DNA of 64,000 bases from Carnegiea gigantea (GCA_029747015.1 JAKOGI010000128.1:537001-601000), one strand, 5' to 3'; shown: positions 1-11,989, counted from the stretch's first letter. Notes: a model not told the origin generated them from the letters alone. Numbers and translations are program-made.

Positions 1-2975
1 CTAATGAGACAGTTGCACTAAGCCATTAAGATGCCATTATCATTTTAAATAGGTTCCGCTTATGAATTGATATTTGGCAAGTGTTGAAGTCCAACTCTAA
101 TGAATTATAGCTATAGGTTAGGGAGTTTGGATTGATTTTTGCCAGCTATGAACACCAGACAGAAGCTCCAAAACTAAAGGCCTTCTTATTGTTCTGCTCT
201 GTGGGACTATAAAAGTACACAAACTATTAGGATCAAAAAGTGCCTCCAGGGTGCACCGAGGGTCACAAAAGCTTGAAGCCCAACTTGTTGCATCTTGCAA
301 GGGGTCAAGCCTAGCTCATTTTTGAAGCCAGACCGAGGCTCAAACGACCCAAGGATGTGCGTTATGGAAAACGATCAGGGGAGAGAGAGAAAAGAGAACA
401 CACATCATGAAAAAACACAAATACCTTTAGATTGATACTTACTTTTACTATATTATTCAATTTTGGGTAGAAACTCTTACCTAATTGCATGCAATTGCTT
501 CGAGTATGGACTATGTTGAAGAAACCTAATTTGGAAACCATAATGTTTGGATGCAGGGTTGGGTTGTAGTTAAAGGCTTTCATAATGTTCTAATAAGGAT
601 AGAGTTAACCAATTTTTTTCTATACTTTTCCGGTGGTCGATCTATGCGTGTCTCTCCCTCTTTTTAGATGGGAAATATAGTGCCACCAATAATATGGAAA
701 GAAGGATTAAAAAATATGCTTCTCTTCTGTTCTATTAACACTGTCAAATAGTGTTCCCTACCTTTTTTTTTGGGTATCATTTCTAAAATGCCTTCAGAAT
801 TGATGAATTTAATCATATCATATATATAATATAAAACTGAATGAGTTGAATAGATTAATGGTGTTTTGACAAGTGGCAAGTTCTTATTACTTGTCTCCTA
901 TTAATTACCTTACATTTGCATTAATATTATATGATTTTTCTTTATTTAATTATTTTAACACTTATAAATTTAACATAATGATGTCAATAAGTATTAATTT
1001 AAATTAATCAATAATGTTATATTTTATTACCCATATTCAAGTATCAATATTAAATGATTGTTTCTTTATTCAATTAGTTTAACGGTTACAAATTTAAAAT
1101 AAAGTAGCATTAAAAATATAAACCGTAAGGATATAACTGCATTTTTATCTTTTTGGGAGTAATGAATTGAAGTTATTTCTATTTCTTAAATAATAATAAG
1201 TTAAATTCAATTTTTTTACTATGTCTGCTGATAGTAATATGTTTTTATTTTCCTTTTGTCGCTGTAGTCCAATTATGCCCATGCAATGATCAAAGTTAGT
1301 TTAATTCTTAAATTCCAACTAAATTTCTAGAAGATTTTATTGATATTTTAATAGTTTCAAAGTCCAAAAGCATGCAAACATTTAGGGGAAAAAAATAATT
1401 AGATTATAAAATTTGAACACATGCACGTGCGAAGTTCGAAATGCAGACTAGTATAAGATATTATAGTATGGTTCACTGTAACATTTAATCACTTGTTTAA
1501 TGCTATCATCTAACTTATTTGTCCAAATATGGGTTGGAAATGATTTACAAGCTTTTTTGAGTAAAAGTGCTCCTCGTGTCCAAAAAGCTCACGCATTTGC
1601 CTCAATGCCCGCGCTTTGTGACGCAGGACCTTTTGCGCTTTAGTGCTTCTCGAGCTCTTTTAATCTAAGGTTAGGATGGCTTTTCAGGAGAGAGACAACT
1701 AGAACAAAATTATTATCACTATATTTTATGCCCTGTATAATGGATCGGGGACAGAGACAAAACATTATTTCAAAGGCATCAGCCATTTTCTGAGCCATTC
1801 ACGTCTGCTTGTCATCAGAGTCAAATTGTCATCAGAGTCATGCTACGTTTTGAAGTTGATCCTCTCAAAAACTGTCTAATTGTTTTCTTCCTGATGCAGG
1901 TGGTCTCTTGCAAATTTGAATATTGGAGAGATGCAAATGAAGAAACAACAATCAATGGATGTATGCTGCAAGTCTGATTTCTGATACTATTTGTAGTTTT
2001 CCTTGCTTCAATTACTCTTTACAATTTTGTTTGTAGGATTTTGTTAACTCTTATATGATCTAAATCTTTGCTGCTACCTCTACTTTCTATTTCCATCTTC
2101 AATGTAAGACTGCAGGTAAGAACATATATTCACAGACCATATCCTCACAATGGATTTTGGCGTCCAACCTGAACCTTTTTTGGGGGGGGGGGGGGTGGTA
2201 TTGTTATATTTTGTGATGCTTAAATGCAACTGATTCTCGAAGCAAGCTGTGGGTCACTCATAACATACAGCAGTGCAATGTGGAATCTCTCCCTTGCAAC
2301 TTCAGTAGCTATTAATTACTCTAATTGTTTGGAGGATTGATTTACATATTAGCGTTCAAATTTTACTAGTTGGCTCGTGTGTCCTCAGAGTTCATGTGGA
2401 AAATTATACATTCGTGTTAAATTTGTAGGTTATAACCGCAATTGATATCGAATGAGGGAAAGCTTTAGAAGTTGGTAACTTCTGCAAATTTGAAATTGCA
2501 TATGACAGCTATAATCAAGTTACTGAAAGACTCTTTGCATCCTGTAGCTAAATGTCGGTAACATATGAGAGTGAGATCTTTTCTATGGCATACAGGGTTC
2601 ACCAAGTCTAGTCTATCATTGTGATAGCAACACCAAACTCTCCTTAAAGTGAGTGCAAAAGCTGCCGTGATTCCAATGGAAAAGAGAAGACTAACAAATT
2701 AGATGACTTAAATTTCGTAATATGCTCTACTTTTGGGCTCTCGATGTCACCCGGCTCCGCGCCATGCTTTCTCACGGCAAACAGTAACTGACCGTTCTTG
2801 AAACATAAGATATAACGCCTATGAGGTGGAACCTGTAAATCAACTATGTATAGTTTTGTTCAGAATGCTGCCTTTGGATCTTTCCTGATCACCCATGCAT
2901 GGCAAGTTGACTAGAGACAACCAACACTCCAACTAAAAGTCACGATAAGCAAGAAAGTCATGGTAGTCACTTCTG
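1..2975. other. Left flank, no supported gene
   Basis: AT-rich plant intergenic sequence. Short open frames on both strands have no recognisable domain and no consistent codon pattern. A stretch at about 1890-1977 has a pyrimidine-rich tract, a TGCAG acceptor-like end and a short open frame, so it could be a relic last exon, but nothing identifies it. The stretch at 1560-1640 is locally richer in GC and also unidentified. No tRNA, rRNA or complete gene was seen. Confidence 0.6.
2182..2195. repeat. Poly-G run (14 G)
   Basis: A run of 14 guanines directly follows a T run. It is a mononucleotide microsatellite, and its length may be a sequencing or assembly artefact. Confidence 0.9.
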
Positions 2976-2993
2976 TTAGAGCATCTGTAATGG
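2976..2993. repeat. Left terminus of Harbinger element (TTA + terminal repeat)
   Basis: TTA (2976-2978) is followed by GAGCATCTGTAATGG. This TTA plus GAGCATC...AATGG arrangement is characteristic of plant PIF/Harbinger and Tourist-like ends. It lies downstream of the transposase stop, so it is the 3' end of the element. Confidence 0.7.
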
Positions 2994-3265
2994 TGAGTCC
3001 AAAATTTGGCTCACTAGTGGAGGTTTACTATCTTCATATCAGCTTTTGAGATAATTTTTTGACGTACAAGCCTTTTCCTCCCCAATGCTAGGCTCATCAC
3101 TTGGGCTGACCCCATGAAATAATGCATGGACTCCACAACCAAACGTATTTAATGACTTTAGTTTTACATTTTGCATTGTTATTTAGCTTTATTATTTATG
3201 TGAAAAATAATTCGCAGATAATAATTTGAAGAAGTCATTAATTAAAAAGACTTATTTAAAAAAAT

Positions 3266-3660
3266 ACAAGAGCTCCACTTAAAAAAACAACATACATGCT
3301 TGAGTAAAAAATTGCAAGAGTTCGATTAAAAAAATAAAAAAGATATATTGATTATAACATTTGACTAAAAGAGAACAACACATTCTCCCAATGAAAAAAA
3401 AAAAAAAAACAAGAGTTCGATTAAAAAATAAAAAAAAGATACATTGATATAACATTCGACTAAAAAAACAAATGGGCGACATTAAAAAAATAAAAAAGTA
3501 CAAGAGTTTGAGGGGAAAATTAAAAAAAAGTACATTGATTATAACATTCGGCTATAAAAACAACACACATGCTCGATATGAAAAATAGAAAAAAAATTAC
3601 AAGAGTTCAATTAAAAACAAAAAACAAATACATTGACTATAAAATTCAATTAAAAAGAAG
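3266..3660. repeat. Imperfect tandem repeat, about 95-bp unit
   Basis: About four copies of an A-rich unit. Each starts near AAGAGTTCGATTAAAAA and continues through ATACATTGATTATAACATT to a short variable tail. Unit starts are near 3318, 3411, 3501 and 3601, with a partial unit before them. The repeat lies between the left terminus and the transposase stop, so it belongs to the 3' noncoding part of the Harbinger element. Open frames here are low-complexity artefacts. Confidence 0.75.
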
Positions 3661-3744
3661 TACAATAGAATAGTGCAAAATTTCAAAAAATTACAATGTG
3701 AAAGATGTAGAGTATTACTATCATCTTCGTCGCAACCCCGAACT

Positions 3745-6488
3745 TCACTTCCATATTTCCTCAATCAAGTCCACTTGGAGACGTGCTTGTATGTCGAAGT
3801 CAAAAACTTCTGCCAATCTTTGAAAGTACGTCTCTTAGCATGGATGATGCTCACGGTGAACAATCGGCTTCAGGGTAGTACCCTCCACAATATCGTAGTT
3901 AAATGCAAGCTCATAGTTATCTTGCTTGTCCTCAGTAATCATGCTATGGAGTATTACCCATGATCTCAATATAAGACCGATGTCTTCCTCCTCTAGAAGT
4001 CAAGCGAGGCCACGCACTATGGCAAAACCAACTTGTAACACACCAAAGGCTTACTCCAGTCCTTCCTAACAGACTCTTGATGTTCAGTGAAGAGTTTTGC
4101 CTTCACATATTGTGAAAATGGATAGTTTTAATGAATGTCGCAATTTCGAATAAATTCCATCTGGAAAAAATATCCTATTGGTAGACCTCTAAGTTTGCTA
4201 TTTTAGTTCCTCAATATCACCACTCTTGTTTGCCTATTGCCTCTATTCAGAGAGGAATTTGGTCATATTTCTTCCTCTTCGCTCATAATTATCTTATTCA
4301 GATTAACCTCCCTTTTTATAGGTACTTTAGTCCTAATTTGAGAGAATTTGCAGTCAATGCTTAAGATGAGAAAAGATCAATGTTTTGGCCAAGGAAGAGG
4401 TTCGAGGAGTCGATGATAACATTTAAGGGGGCAAGAATGAAGTTTCAAACATTTGCACGGATAGCCGTGTATAACTGCACAACCGTGCAAAATTACAAAA
4501 AGCTGCCAGAAAGTTGAAGACATGCAGAGTAGAGTTGTGCACATCAATCAATTAGCAAAACCGAAGAGTTGCATGACTGATCGTGCACTTTTTCATGGCC
4601 TTGTGCCCCCTTTCCAATAAAGTTTGCAGAGGTGGCCGTGCAACATTGCACTCCCGTGCCTCCTTGTTTCTTAGCCAAGCTAAGTTTTATAATGTAATGT
4701 TTTGGGGATGAGACATCATCGATACACTCAGAGCTTTTAAATTAGATTTTAGGTTTTAGAATAGAAACACTTTGGTTAATTGATTGTTATTATCGTTGAA
4801 TTCAAGGTTTGTATTTCATTCAGATTTTCAGTTTCTTAGTTCGTTTTCTTGAATCTCTCTCTTTGTTGTTGACTTCTTTCATTCTTTAATAGTTACAATG
4901 ATGTTTGGATATGATTGTGTTGTGATCCACCATGTTTAGTGGCTAATCTCCCAACTTGGGTTGGGATTAACGCTAGTTATGGCTAGTTGAATCATGAGTT
5001 AGCCCCAAACCTTACTTATCTCATGTTCATGTTCTAGAATTCTACTTCGCTTGAAAGAGCATTCACCTATTTCTATTACGGTTTAGAGGAACATTGAAAA
5101 ACAAAACTTTTATCTAGCGTGACTTAGTAGATGATTAGGATTTTGATATGAAAATGATTGAAGTTGTGATTGGGATTTTAGATTGCAGATATTGTAATCC
5201 TTCAACTTTTAGTCCAATCAAAATAGGTGACTATAGTTTTCGGATTAGTCGTTGACCCTTGGAAGAGGGTGGGATGAGCTAAATTGATGATCTATACATT
5301 CATGTTGCATACTTGTGTCAGTTTAATGGGGCTGGTAATTCATTCATTAGTGTAATTATGCTGTTAATTTCAACCTAAGTGTTTTAATCCTATGATATCT
5401 TATTAGTATTCTTAGTTGTTGCCATTTTCTTAGTTAATCATTGAAACCTCCAAAGTTGACTTTCCTAGATGGAGTAGTTTAATTAGTTTTGGTCATTGAA
5501 AACAAGTTCTCTAAAGAATCGACTCATGCTCTTCAGTTGCTAGATACAGCTGCATCGTGCACTTGCGAAATGTAACATCTATCTAATAGTCACGATCATT
5601 GATGACATACTCACATTTAGGACCCCGATTTTCATGAAACTTCTACAAAACTAGGGAGCTATCAAGCACATTTATGCCATTGAGACTTCTTGGCAACGAA
5701 CAATTCATGCTATATCCAAAGGTATTGATACGATTACTTCAAGAATGATAGTTGAGACCTTATAAAGTCATTTTTGAAAGGATGAATTCCAATCTACAGG
5801 ATAATTCCTAAACTCCCCATGCATGTAATTATTGCTTACCAACATACTCAAAAAATCATGGGCTTTAGCGACTTGCAATAGGTGATCAACGTCGACTTAA
5901 TTTGGTTTTCTCAAATACTTCCCCAAATACGTTTATCACACCTAAGATGAGCATCTTCATGCATTTTAGGGTGGTGCTTCGATGAATTTTCAAGTATTCA
6001 TCCACACAATTAGCCGGTATACCATAGGCAAGCATTCGCATGGCTGTGGTATGCTTCACATCATATCTCATTTAGAAGTACTCAGAATGATTGTCAAGTG
6101 CCTTCTCAATGCAGAGAAATAATTGATTCTGTATTTTAAATCTACGAGGAAAATAAAGTTTGTTGTAGATTGAACTTTTCGTGAAGTAGTCTTTGTATAA
6201 GCGATCATGAGCATATTCTCTATCTCTTATAATACATCTTTTCTTTACTTGAGTCCTAGATGCTGAAAGTGTTAGCTCTTTTGCTACTTGCCTAAGTTGT
6301 AAAAGGAATGTCATATGTTGCACATTTTGTTTTATCATTGAGTAATTCTTCCACAAGGGGAAAATAATCTCATCATCTGAATCGTCGATTACGGAACTCA
6401 ACCATCTAAGAAACGATGAGGAGGATTCTTCCTCAAGGCACATCTTATCAACACTAAAATTATCCATAATAAATGACTTGTGCAACAT
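3745..6488 (-). pseudogene. PIF/Harbinger DDE transposase, broken by LTR insertion
   Basis: Reads from an ATG at 6488 to a TGA at 3745, with a 1.4-kb solo LTR inserted at 4179-5577. Recognisable blocks in order: an N-terminal region ending in DYFTKSSIY and FPRRFKIQNQLFL; then TTAMRMLAYGIPANCVDEYLKI, the conserved helix-turn-helix-like block of plant PIF transposases, split off by one in-frame TAA at 6072-6074; a first-Asp block (now SNNYMH); TIILEV; a second-Asp block shifted in frame; GPKCEYVIND; then after the LTR the DGIYS, FTEHQESVRKD and NYDIVEGTT blocks; and a C-terminus ending LIEEIWK. All three DDE positions look substituted (Asp to Asn, Asp to Gly, Glu lost). Several stops and frameshifts confirm a pseudogene. 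Confidence 0.85.
4179..5577 (+). mobile_element. Solo LTR (Tat/Athila-like family) inside the transposase
   Basis: 1399 bp starting TGGTAGACC and ending ...GTAACA. It is flanked by near-identical 5-bp target duplications, CCTAT (4174-4178) and TCTAT (5578-5582). The sequence parallels the LTRs of the element at 10505-16033: short CGTGCA palindromic motifs, a segment TTGACCCTTGGAAGAGGGT, and a tail CAGTTGCTAGATACAGCTG then GTGCACTTGCGA. No internal domain or second LTR is present, so it is a solo LTR left by LTR-LTR recombination. It interrupts the Harbinger transposase between the blocks CEYVIND and DGIYS. Confidence 0.85.
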
Positions 6489-6693
6489 AATAATGATTAT
6501 ACATTAGTTTAATAAAGAGTACACATTTGATTAGACAAGATGCATAATAGTTTTCATTTCATAGGAAAACACGATTACAACATTTAATGTTTAAGACAAC
6601 ACAAGCAAAATAAAAGTTATACAATAACATCTTACAACCTTTGGTGAACTAAGTACTTTTGAGCATCTATCTAACCAGGTTAAGGGAGACATA

Positions 6694-7891
6694 TTACTCA
6701 ATTGATGATAAATTCCCCAATCTTTGACGTCTGATTTCTGATTTCCTCGACTCATAGTAAGCATTTATCTCCTTATATTGTTTATGCTTATCCCTTATGT
6801 AAATGGCGTCCTTTGCTGCTACTGCCTTCTTACTAACTACGCTGACCATATCTTCAAATATTTGCATATTCTCAGTATTGCTCATCCTAAACTCCTTGAA
6901 ATACTTAGCCAACAACTCCACAATAGTGTTGTTAGCGTTTTCTTTGCTCTTTCCTTCTGCATCTTTCCTTCCCTTAGGGCGGTAGCTCCCACCCATGCTT
7001 TGATCCCCCGGCTCTTGGCTCTTGGGGTTAGACCTTTTTGTCGATCTTGACTTGGGTGAATAACATATCTTCTTCCATTTTAGTTGGTCTCTAAGCATGG
7101 TCTAAATCAAATTTCTAAGCCATTCGATCGAAGTACAACTTGTGGGCCTGCTATAGAATTCTGGTCTCGTTACTCCCACTTTTCTTCATACTTTGCACTT
7201 CCTACATAATACAAGACCCTTAATTCACGAGTGAGAAGCAGCAAAGCCATCGGCCATTAATTATCTTCCAAGTACCTCTAGGTGGGAGGTGCTCATTGAA
7301 ACTTATGATCGCCCAAGCCTAGAAGCTGGATTTATTTCGATAAGCTTCTAGAACGGCATCCGTGACTGTATTAATCCAACCACTTAATAATCATCAATCC
7401 TCTTCAATTGTCCACTTTTTTGCTCCAATGACTGTGTTGTCCACTACTTCCTCCTCTACCCCATCATCAGTATTAGGGTTTGCATCCATCCTGAATTTTG
7501 TTAGCCCGATAGTCGATTCAGTTGGTGTAGATTAGGGGGTAAGGTTGCTCCCCCCAAAAACGTAATTTGGATTGGAAGGTGGTGGAGGGTAGTATGGCAG
7601 GTAATACAGTTGGGGATTATTAGGCATATTTTAGAGGCCACTTGGTGGTGCGGATAAGTAGAGTGAAGGATTGTTTCAGAGATTTTGCCTTGAACCACCA
7701 CTTGAATTACTTGGGTTATGTGGAGGTAGGTAATATGTATGATACAGATGATGATGCTAGTTTGTTGGTAGATATGAGGGATAAGATGTGTGAAAATTAG
7801 TTAGGAGAGTCAGACTATTACTATTTCCCCCAATTTTGGGTGAATCATCTCCTCAAGTAAGCTCATAAAGGAGGGCGCTGTTAGGATTCAT
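6694..7891 (-). pseudogene. Harbinger accessory protein (Myb/trihelix-like plus NAM-associated region)
   Basis: Starts at an ATG at 7891 (MNPNSALLYEL) and runs to 6694 with several stops and frameshifts. An Asn/Pro/Tyr/Ser-rich N-terminus is followed near 7440-7250 by a degenerate trihelix/Myb-like block: KKWTIEED, then a W-x-N-T-V-T-D-A-V stretch, FNEHLPPRGTW and NGRW. After that comes LKWKKICYSP, then a basic RPKGRKDAEGKSKEN segment and a C-terminal coiled region with KEINAYYESRKSEIRRQRLG. This matches the plant protein that travels with PIF/Harbinger transposases, binds the termini and helps transposase enter the nucleus (family knowledge). It lies directly upstream of the transposase on the same strand. 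It cannot be translated intact. Confidence 0.75.
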
Positions 7892-8096
7892 GTTTGTGGT
7901 GCAATTACCACCTACTAATGTATAATTAATTGTATTAATATATTAATAGTCATATTAATTTTACGTAATGAGATTAAAAATTTTACTAACATATTAAATT
8001 GCCTAAAGTTATATAAAACCATATAATATTAACATATAATCAAGTACCAGCAAGGATGAGATCATATTAACAAGGATATTCATTAACTATATTAAT
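7892..8096. other. Harbinger noncoding 5' region, part 1
   Basis: AT-rich sequence upstream of the accessory ORF with many ATTAA and CATAT words. No ORF is supported. It is the same kind of sequence as 9988-10504, from which it was separated by the LINE insertion. Confidence 0.55.
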
Positions 8097-8106
8097 ATTA
8101 ACATAT
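8097..8106. repeat. Target-site duplication of the LINE, left copy
   Basis: ATTAACATAT is repeated exactly at 9978-9987. A further copy at 8028-8039 extends to 12 matching bases (ATTAACATATAA), so the true left boundary is ambiguous. Confidence 0.65.
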
Positions 8107-9584
8107 CAGCAAGGATGAAATCAAGGAGACCCTTAAGAAGATGGCCAATGGACAGGTAGAGGGGCCATATCTGATACCACTAGAAGTGTAAAAGTGTTTG
8201 GGTGAAGAGGGGTTAAAGTGTCTAACTGAGCCTTTCAATATTATTTTTAGGACTGCTAAGATGCCCAGAGAATGAAGGTACAGTATAGTTATCCCATTGT
8301 ATAATAAGAAAGGTGATATTTAGGATTGTAATAATTATAGGGGTATAAAGTTACTCAGTCACACTATGAAGTTATGGGAGAGGGTGATTGAGCGAAGGTT
8401 GTAGAAGAATATCTTGATATCTGAGAACCAATTTTATTTTATGCCCTGCAGGTTTACCACAGAGGCGATTTACCTCCTTAGAAGGCTCATGGAGTTATAC
8501 AGAGATAGAAAGGTAGATTTTCATATGGTATTCATTGACCTGGAGAGGGCATATGATAGAGCTTTGCGTAAAGTGTTGTGGAGATGCTTGGAAGAGAAAA
8601 GAGTGTCCTTTATACATATTCGAGTTATTAAGGATATGTACAAGGGAGCGAAAATATGTGTGAGGATGCCAGGAGGAGTTACCAATGACTTCTACGTTGG
8701 TATGGGCTTGCATCAGGGTTCTGCTTTAAGCCCTTTTCTCTTCACTCTAGTTATGGATGAACTTATAAGAGGGATTCAAGATGAGTTTCCATGGTGTATG
8801 TTATTCACAGATGATATTGTTCTTATTGATGAGGCCAGAGAGGAGGTTAATGGCAAGTTAGAATGATGGACACACACACTGGAGTCTGGATATTTTAGAG
8901 TTAGCAGATCGAAAATTAAATACCTACGTTGCTGTTTTAGTGGGAGGGAAGATGTGGGGGGAGAAGTCACCATGGATGGGGTGACAATACCAAAGATCAA
9001 GAAGTTTAAATATCTAGGCTCGATCATCCAATAGAAAGGAGATATTGACAGAGACATTAACCAGCACATAAAAGTGGGTTGGCAAAAATAAAAGTGGGCT
9101 TTAGGAGTGCTGTGTGATAAGAGGATGCCAACAAGTTTAAAAGGTAACGTTTATTGTATGGTAGTTAGACCTGCCGTGTTGTACGAATCGGAGTGTTGAC
9201 CTATAAAAAGACGCAGGTTCAAAGGTTGATGGCAGCAAAGATGAGGATGATTAGATGGATGTGTGTTTATATGAGGATGGATAGAATTAGGAATGGAATA
9301 ATAAGAGACTTAGTTGAAGTAGCTCCCATCGAAGATAAGATGAGAGAAACAAAACTCAGATAGTTTGGCCATGTGAAAAGAAAGAGTGTGGATGCTCCAA
9401 TGAAGAGATGGGAGAGGATTAACATCCCTGAAGGTAAAACAGATAGGGGACGATCAAAGAAGAGTTTGGACGAGGTGATTAGAGAGGACTTAAAAATTGC
9501 AGGGTTAAAGAGGACATGGCTCAGGATAGGAGACTATGGCGTGATATGATTAAGGCCTTAGATCATAAAGAGAAGGCCTCATAG
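8107..9584 (+). pseudogene. RTE LINE reverse transcriptase, decayed
   Basis: Begins inside the RT domain (ISKDEIKETLKKM). It continues through a TAKMPRE block, NYRGIKLLSHTMKLWERVIE, and the longest open piece at 8414-8866 (ISENQFYFMPCR...TTEAIYLLRRLMELYRD, VFIDLERAYD, MGLHQGSALSPFLFTLVMDEL). The catalytic box reads FTDD where plant RTE elements usually have FADD; both aspartates are kept. Downstream are MDGVTIPKIKKFKYLGSII, a CDKRMP block and FGHVKRKSVDAP. Internal stops, such as TAG and TGA in place of Trp codons, break it. It would have copied LINE RNA at the nicked target, but is now non-functional. Confidence 0.85.
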
Positions 9585-9977
9585 TTGTCATTTGTTGCAG
9601 TAGATTTTTTTTTTTATGTGTTCAGTTTATATGCAGGTAATGCGTACATTTGGGTAGAGATATTTGTAGCCTACCGCTATTTGTTAAGGTGTAGTACTTT
9701 CCTTTGCTATATTATACTTATGTTTATATAATTACTGTCACCTGATTTATTAGTTTATTATCTACAATTTTTCCTTAGTTTTTTCTATTGAAATATTTTC
9801 GTAAAAGCCTTCTTCTATCAAATGTTTTTCACAAACTCCTGTTTTGTGGGTCTCTCGAAATCAGCCTCTCTGTGGGCGGGGATGTCGGTAGAGATAAGGT
9901 TGCCTACGTCTGGATCTCCCCAGACCCAGTGGAAGCGAAACCCACATTAGAAGGTGGTGGTGGTGTTGTTGTTGCAC
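8107..9977 (+). mobile_element. RTE-clade LINE, 5' truncated
   Basis: 1871 bp flanked by ATTAACATAT. It carries a decayed RTE-type reverse transcriptase but no endonuclease domain, so it is truncated at the 5' end as is common for LINEs. The 3' part holds GTTGCCTACGTCTGGATCTC and CCCCAGACCC, typical of plant RTE tails, and ends in GGT/GTT repeats instead of poly(A). It is inserted in the noncoding 5' region of the Harbinger element. Confidence 0.85.
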
Positions 9978-9987
9978 ATTAACATAT

Positions 9988-10504
9988 AAACATATAATTA
10001 TATTCAATTATATTTCATGAATCAAATCATGTTAGTTTTAGTAATCTAAATCATATTGACATGATCATGTCATATTTAGTAACATATTTATAAAGCCATA
10101 TTTAGCAACATATTCTCATCTATTTAGCAAAATTCTAATTTATAAAATCATATCTACTAATGTCATATATTCAAGCATACCAACATATTTTGTAAAGTAT
10201 TTAAAGTCATACTAACCATGTTTACTAATTACTTATAAAATTATTTCGAACTAATTATCATTACAAAATTTATAAAGTATTTCAAATACATTTACTAAAA
10301 TTCCAAAACTCAATTAACCATATTAATTTTACTCACATGCCAAAACATATTTCAATATAACCACATTAATTTCACTAACAGGCCAAAATTTATAAATTTA
10401 ACTAGTCATGTCACATAATCATATCACTAACATGACATACATATAATCATATCACATTATTTTAGTTCCTAACATATAAACTAAAATATAACATAATTTT
10501 CTAA
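9988..10504. other. Harbinger noncoding 5' region, part 2
   Basis: AT-rich noncoding DNA between the LINE and the LTR element, with scattered ACATATTTA and CATATC words. No ORF, RNA gene or clear repeat is supported. Confidence 0.5.
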
Positions 10505-11863
10505 TGATAGACCTCTATTTTGGCCTCATTTTGCCCATTAATTTGACCCCTTTTTTCCCTATGTCTGGGTTGGATTTTGATGAGAAATGGTCAAGTTAGC
10601 TTCCTTCGGTTTGTATGGTGCTTATAGAGGTGTTCTTTTTATTTTTACAAATCTTTGCTAAGAAAATGAGAAATTCCCAAGTGTTGATAGAAAGAAAGGT
10701 CATAGGGATGTTTTGAAGGAAGAAACGGCATCTGATGAAGTTTAGAGGGCCAAAAGAATAAGAATGAACAACCCAAGAAATGCACAATTGGCCACACATA
10801 AAGGTACAACCATGTAGCAGAATTCAGTCCTAATTCCTGAAGCTGCGCATGGGCTAACAAGTAAAAGTACATGAGCATGTAGTCTCCTAGTTTCAAAGTA
10901 GGTGCATGGGTGCCTATGTGTTTTTGCCCGACCATGCATTTTTTCATTTTTCGAGATACCTAAGTAAATTAAGGAATCAATTAGGGGGATTCTCTCTTTC
11001 AAGGGAAGCCTTTTTGCTTTGCTCTTTTAGGGGCTCAATTAGGGTTTATGTTACCTCCTTAAAACTCTATTAGGGGGAGAATAGTTGAGGATAGATTAGT
11101 GGATATCATGTAAAAGATTGTAGATTTTCCTATTCAAGACTAACTCTACTCTTTCTGTCATTAATTTGATGCTTTGAAGTCTATTTGCGAGTCTAATACT
11201 TCGTTGTTTTCCTTGTGTTCTTATGTTTATTTATGTTATGATCTTTAATTGTGGTTATACATTGAGATGCATAGTTGATCATCCTTAGACCTTAGCCTAC
11301 ATCGTTTATGTTGGGATTTAGAGTTTTCTCTCATGCACCATGTCGTGTTTAATGAAATGCATAAAAGAGCTGTCATCTAGATTTTAGGGCAATTGGCTTC
11401 TGCTAAAAGGAAAGACTGGTTATCTAGTGTGGGTGGAGAGGATAGCTAGTATTGGGACATGGAAATAGTTCAAATCCTAGCTAGGTTTAGGGTTCTACTT
11501 TTGTAGTTTAGTTAGGCTAACCCGCAAAAATAGGTGGTTAGAACAATGAAACTAGCCTTCGACCTTGAAAGAGGGCTTAGTTGATTTTTTGTGGTGCAAT
11601 CGATCATATCTGAATGCTAGAATAACTTAGAAAGTGAGGGTTTGACTTGATTAGTTGGTTTATCTCATATCTAATCATAATTGAAGTTCTTTTTGGTTAT
11701 TTTAGTAGTTTAGTTCTACGTTCTATCGCCCTTTGTTCTGCATAACTGAAGACGCTTTAGTTGACTTTAGCACTTGGAAATATAACTCCCAGAGGGTATG
11801 GCTTGTACTTGTCAGTTGCTAGCTGCAACTATGCTATGCACTTGTAGTATTTTTAATTCATCA
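10505..11863 (+). repeat. Left LTR of the gag-only element
   Basis: Starts TGATAGACCTCTATTTTGG and ends ...TTTTTAATTCATCA. It aligns along its length with 14646-16033: CATTTTGCCC near the start, AAGTGTTGA(T/C)A, GACCATGCA motifs, and a TTGCTAGCTGCAACTATGC tail. About 1.36 kb. Confidence 0.85.
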
Positions 11864-11869
11864 CGTCTT

Positions 11870-11889
11870 TAGCGTAGTAGCTGGAGAAG
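11870..11889 (+). other. Primer-binding site, tRNA-Asp type, degenerate
   Basis: TAGCGTAGTAGCTGGAGA lies a few bases after the left LTR. It aligns with TGGCGCCGTTGCCGGGGA, the complement of the plant tRNA-Asp 3' end used by Tat/Athila elements, with several substitutions. The downstream AGTTGTTGCTTTTC is also typical. Confidence 0.65.
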
Positions 11890-11989
11890 TTGTTGCTTTT
11901 CAATATTAGAGCTTATTTGGGACCAGAGTTTTATTTGAAAAATCCAAAAAAAAAACTTTGAAAAGAAAATGCTAATTTTTCACTTTTCT

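Noticed and set aside
619..1452. Non-autonomous Helitron (TC start at 619, CTAG end followed by T)
   Set aside because: The 5' flanking base is T and not A, and no convincing hairpin precedes the CTAG. The motif match alone is too weak.
3673..3963. 96-residue plus-strand ORF
   Set aside because: Antisense to the C-terminal blocks of the Harbinger transposase.
8495..9069. Minus-strand ORFs at 8495-8713 and 8776-9069
   Set aside because: Antisense shadows of the RTE reverse transcriptase.
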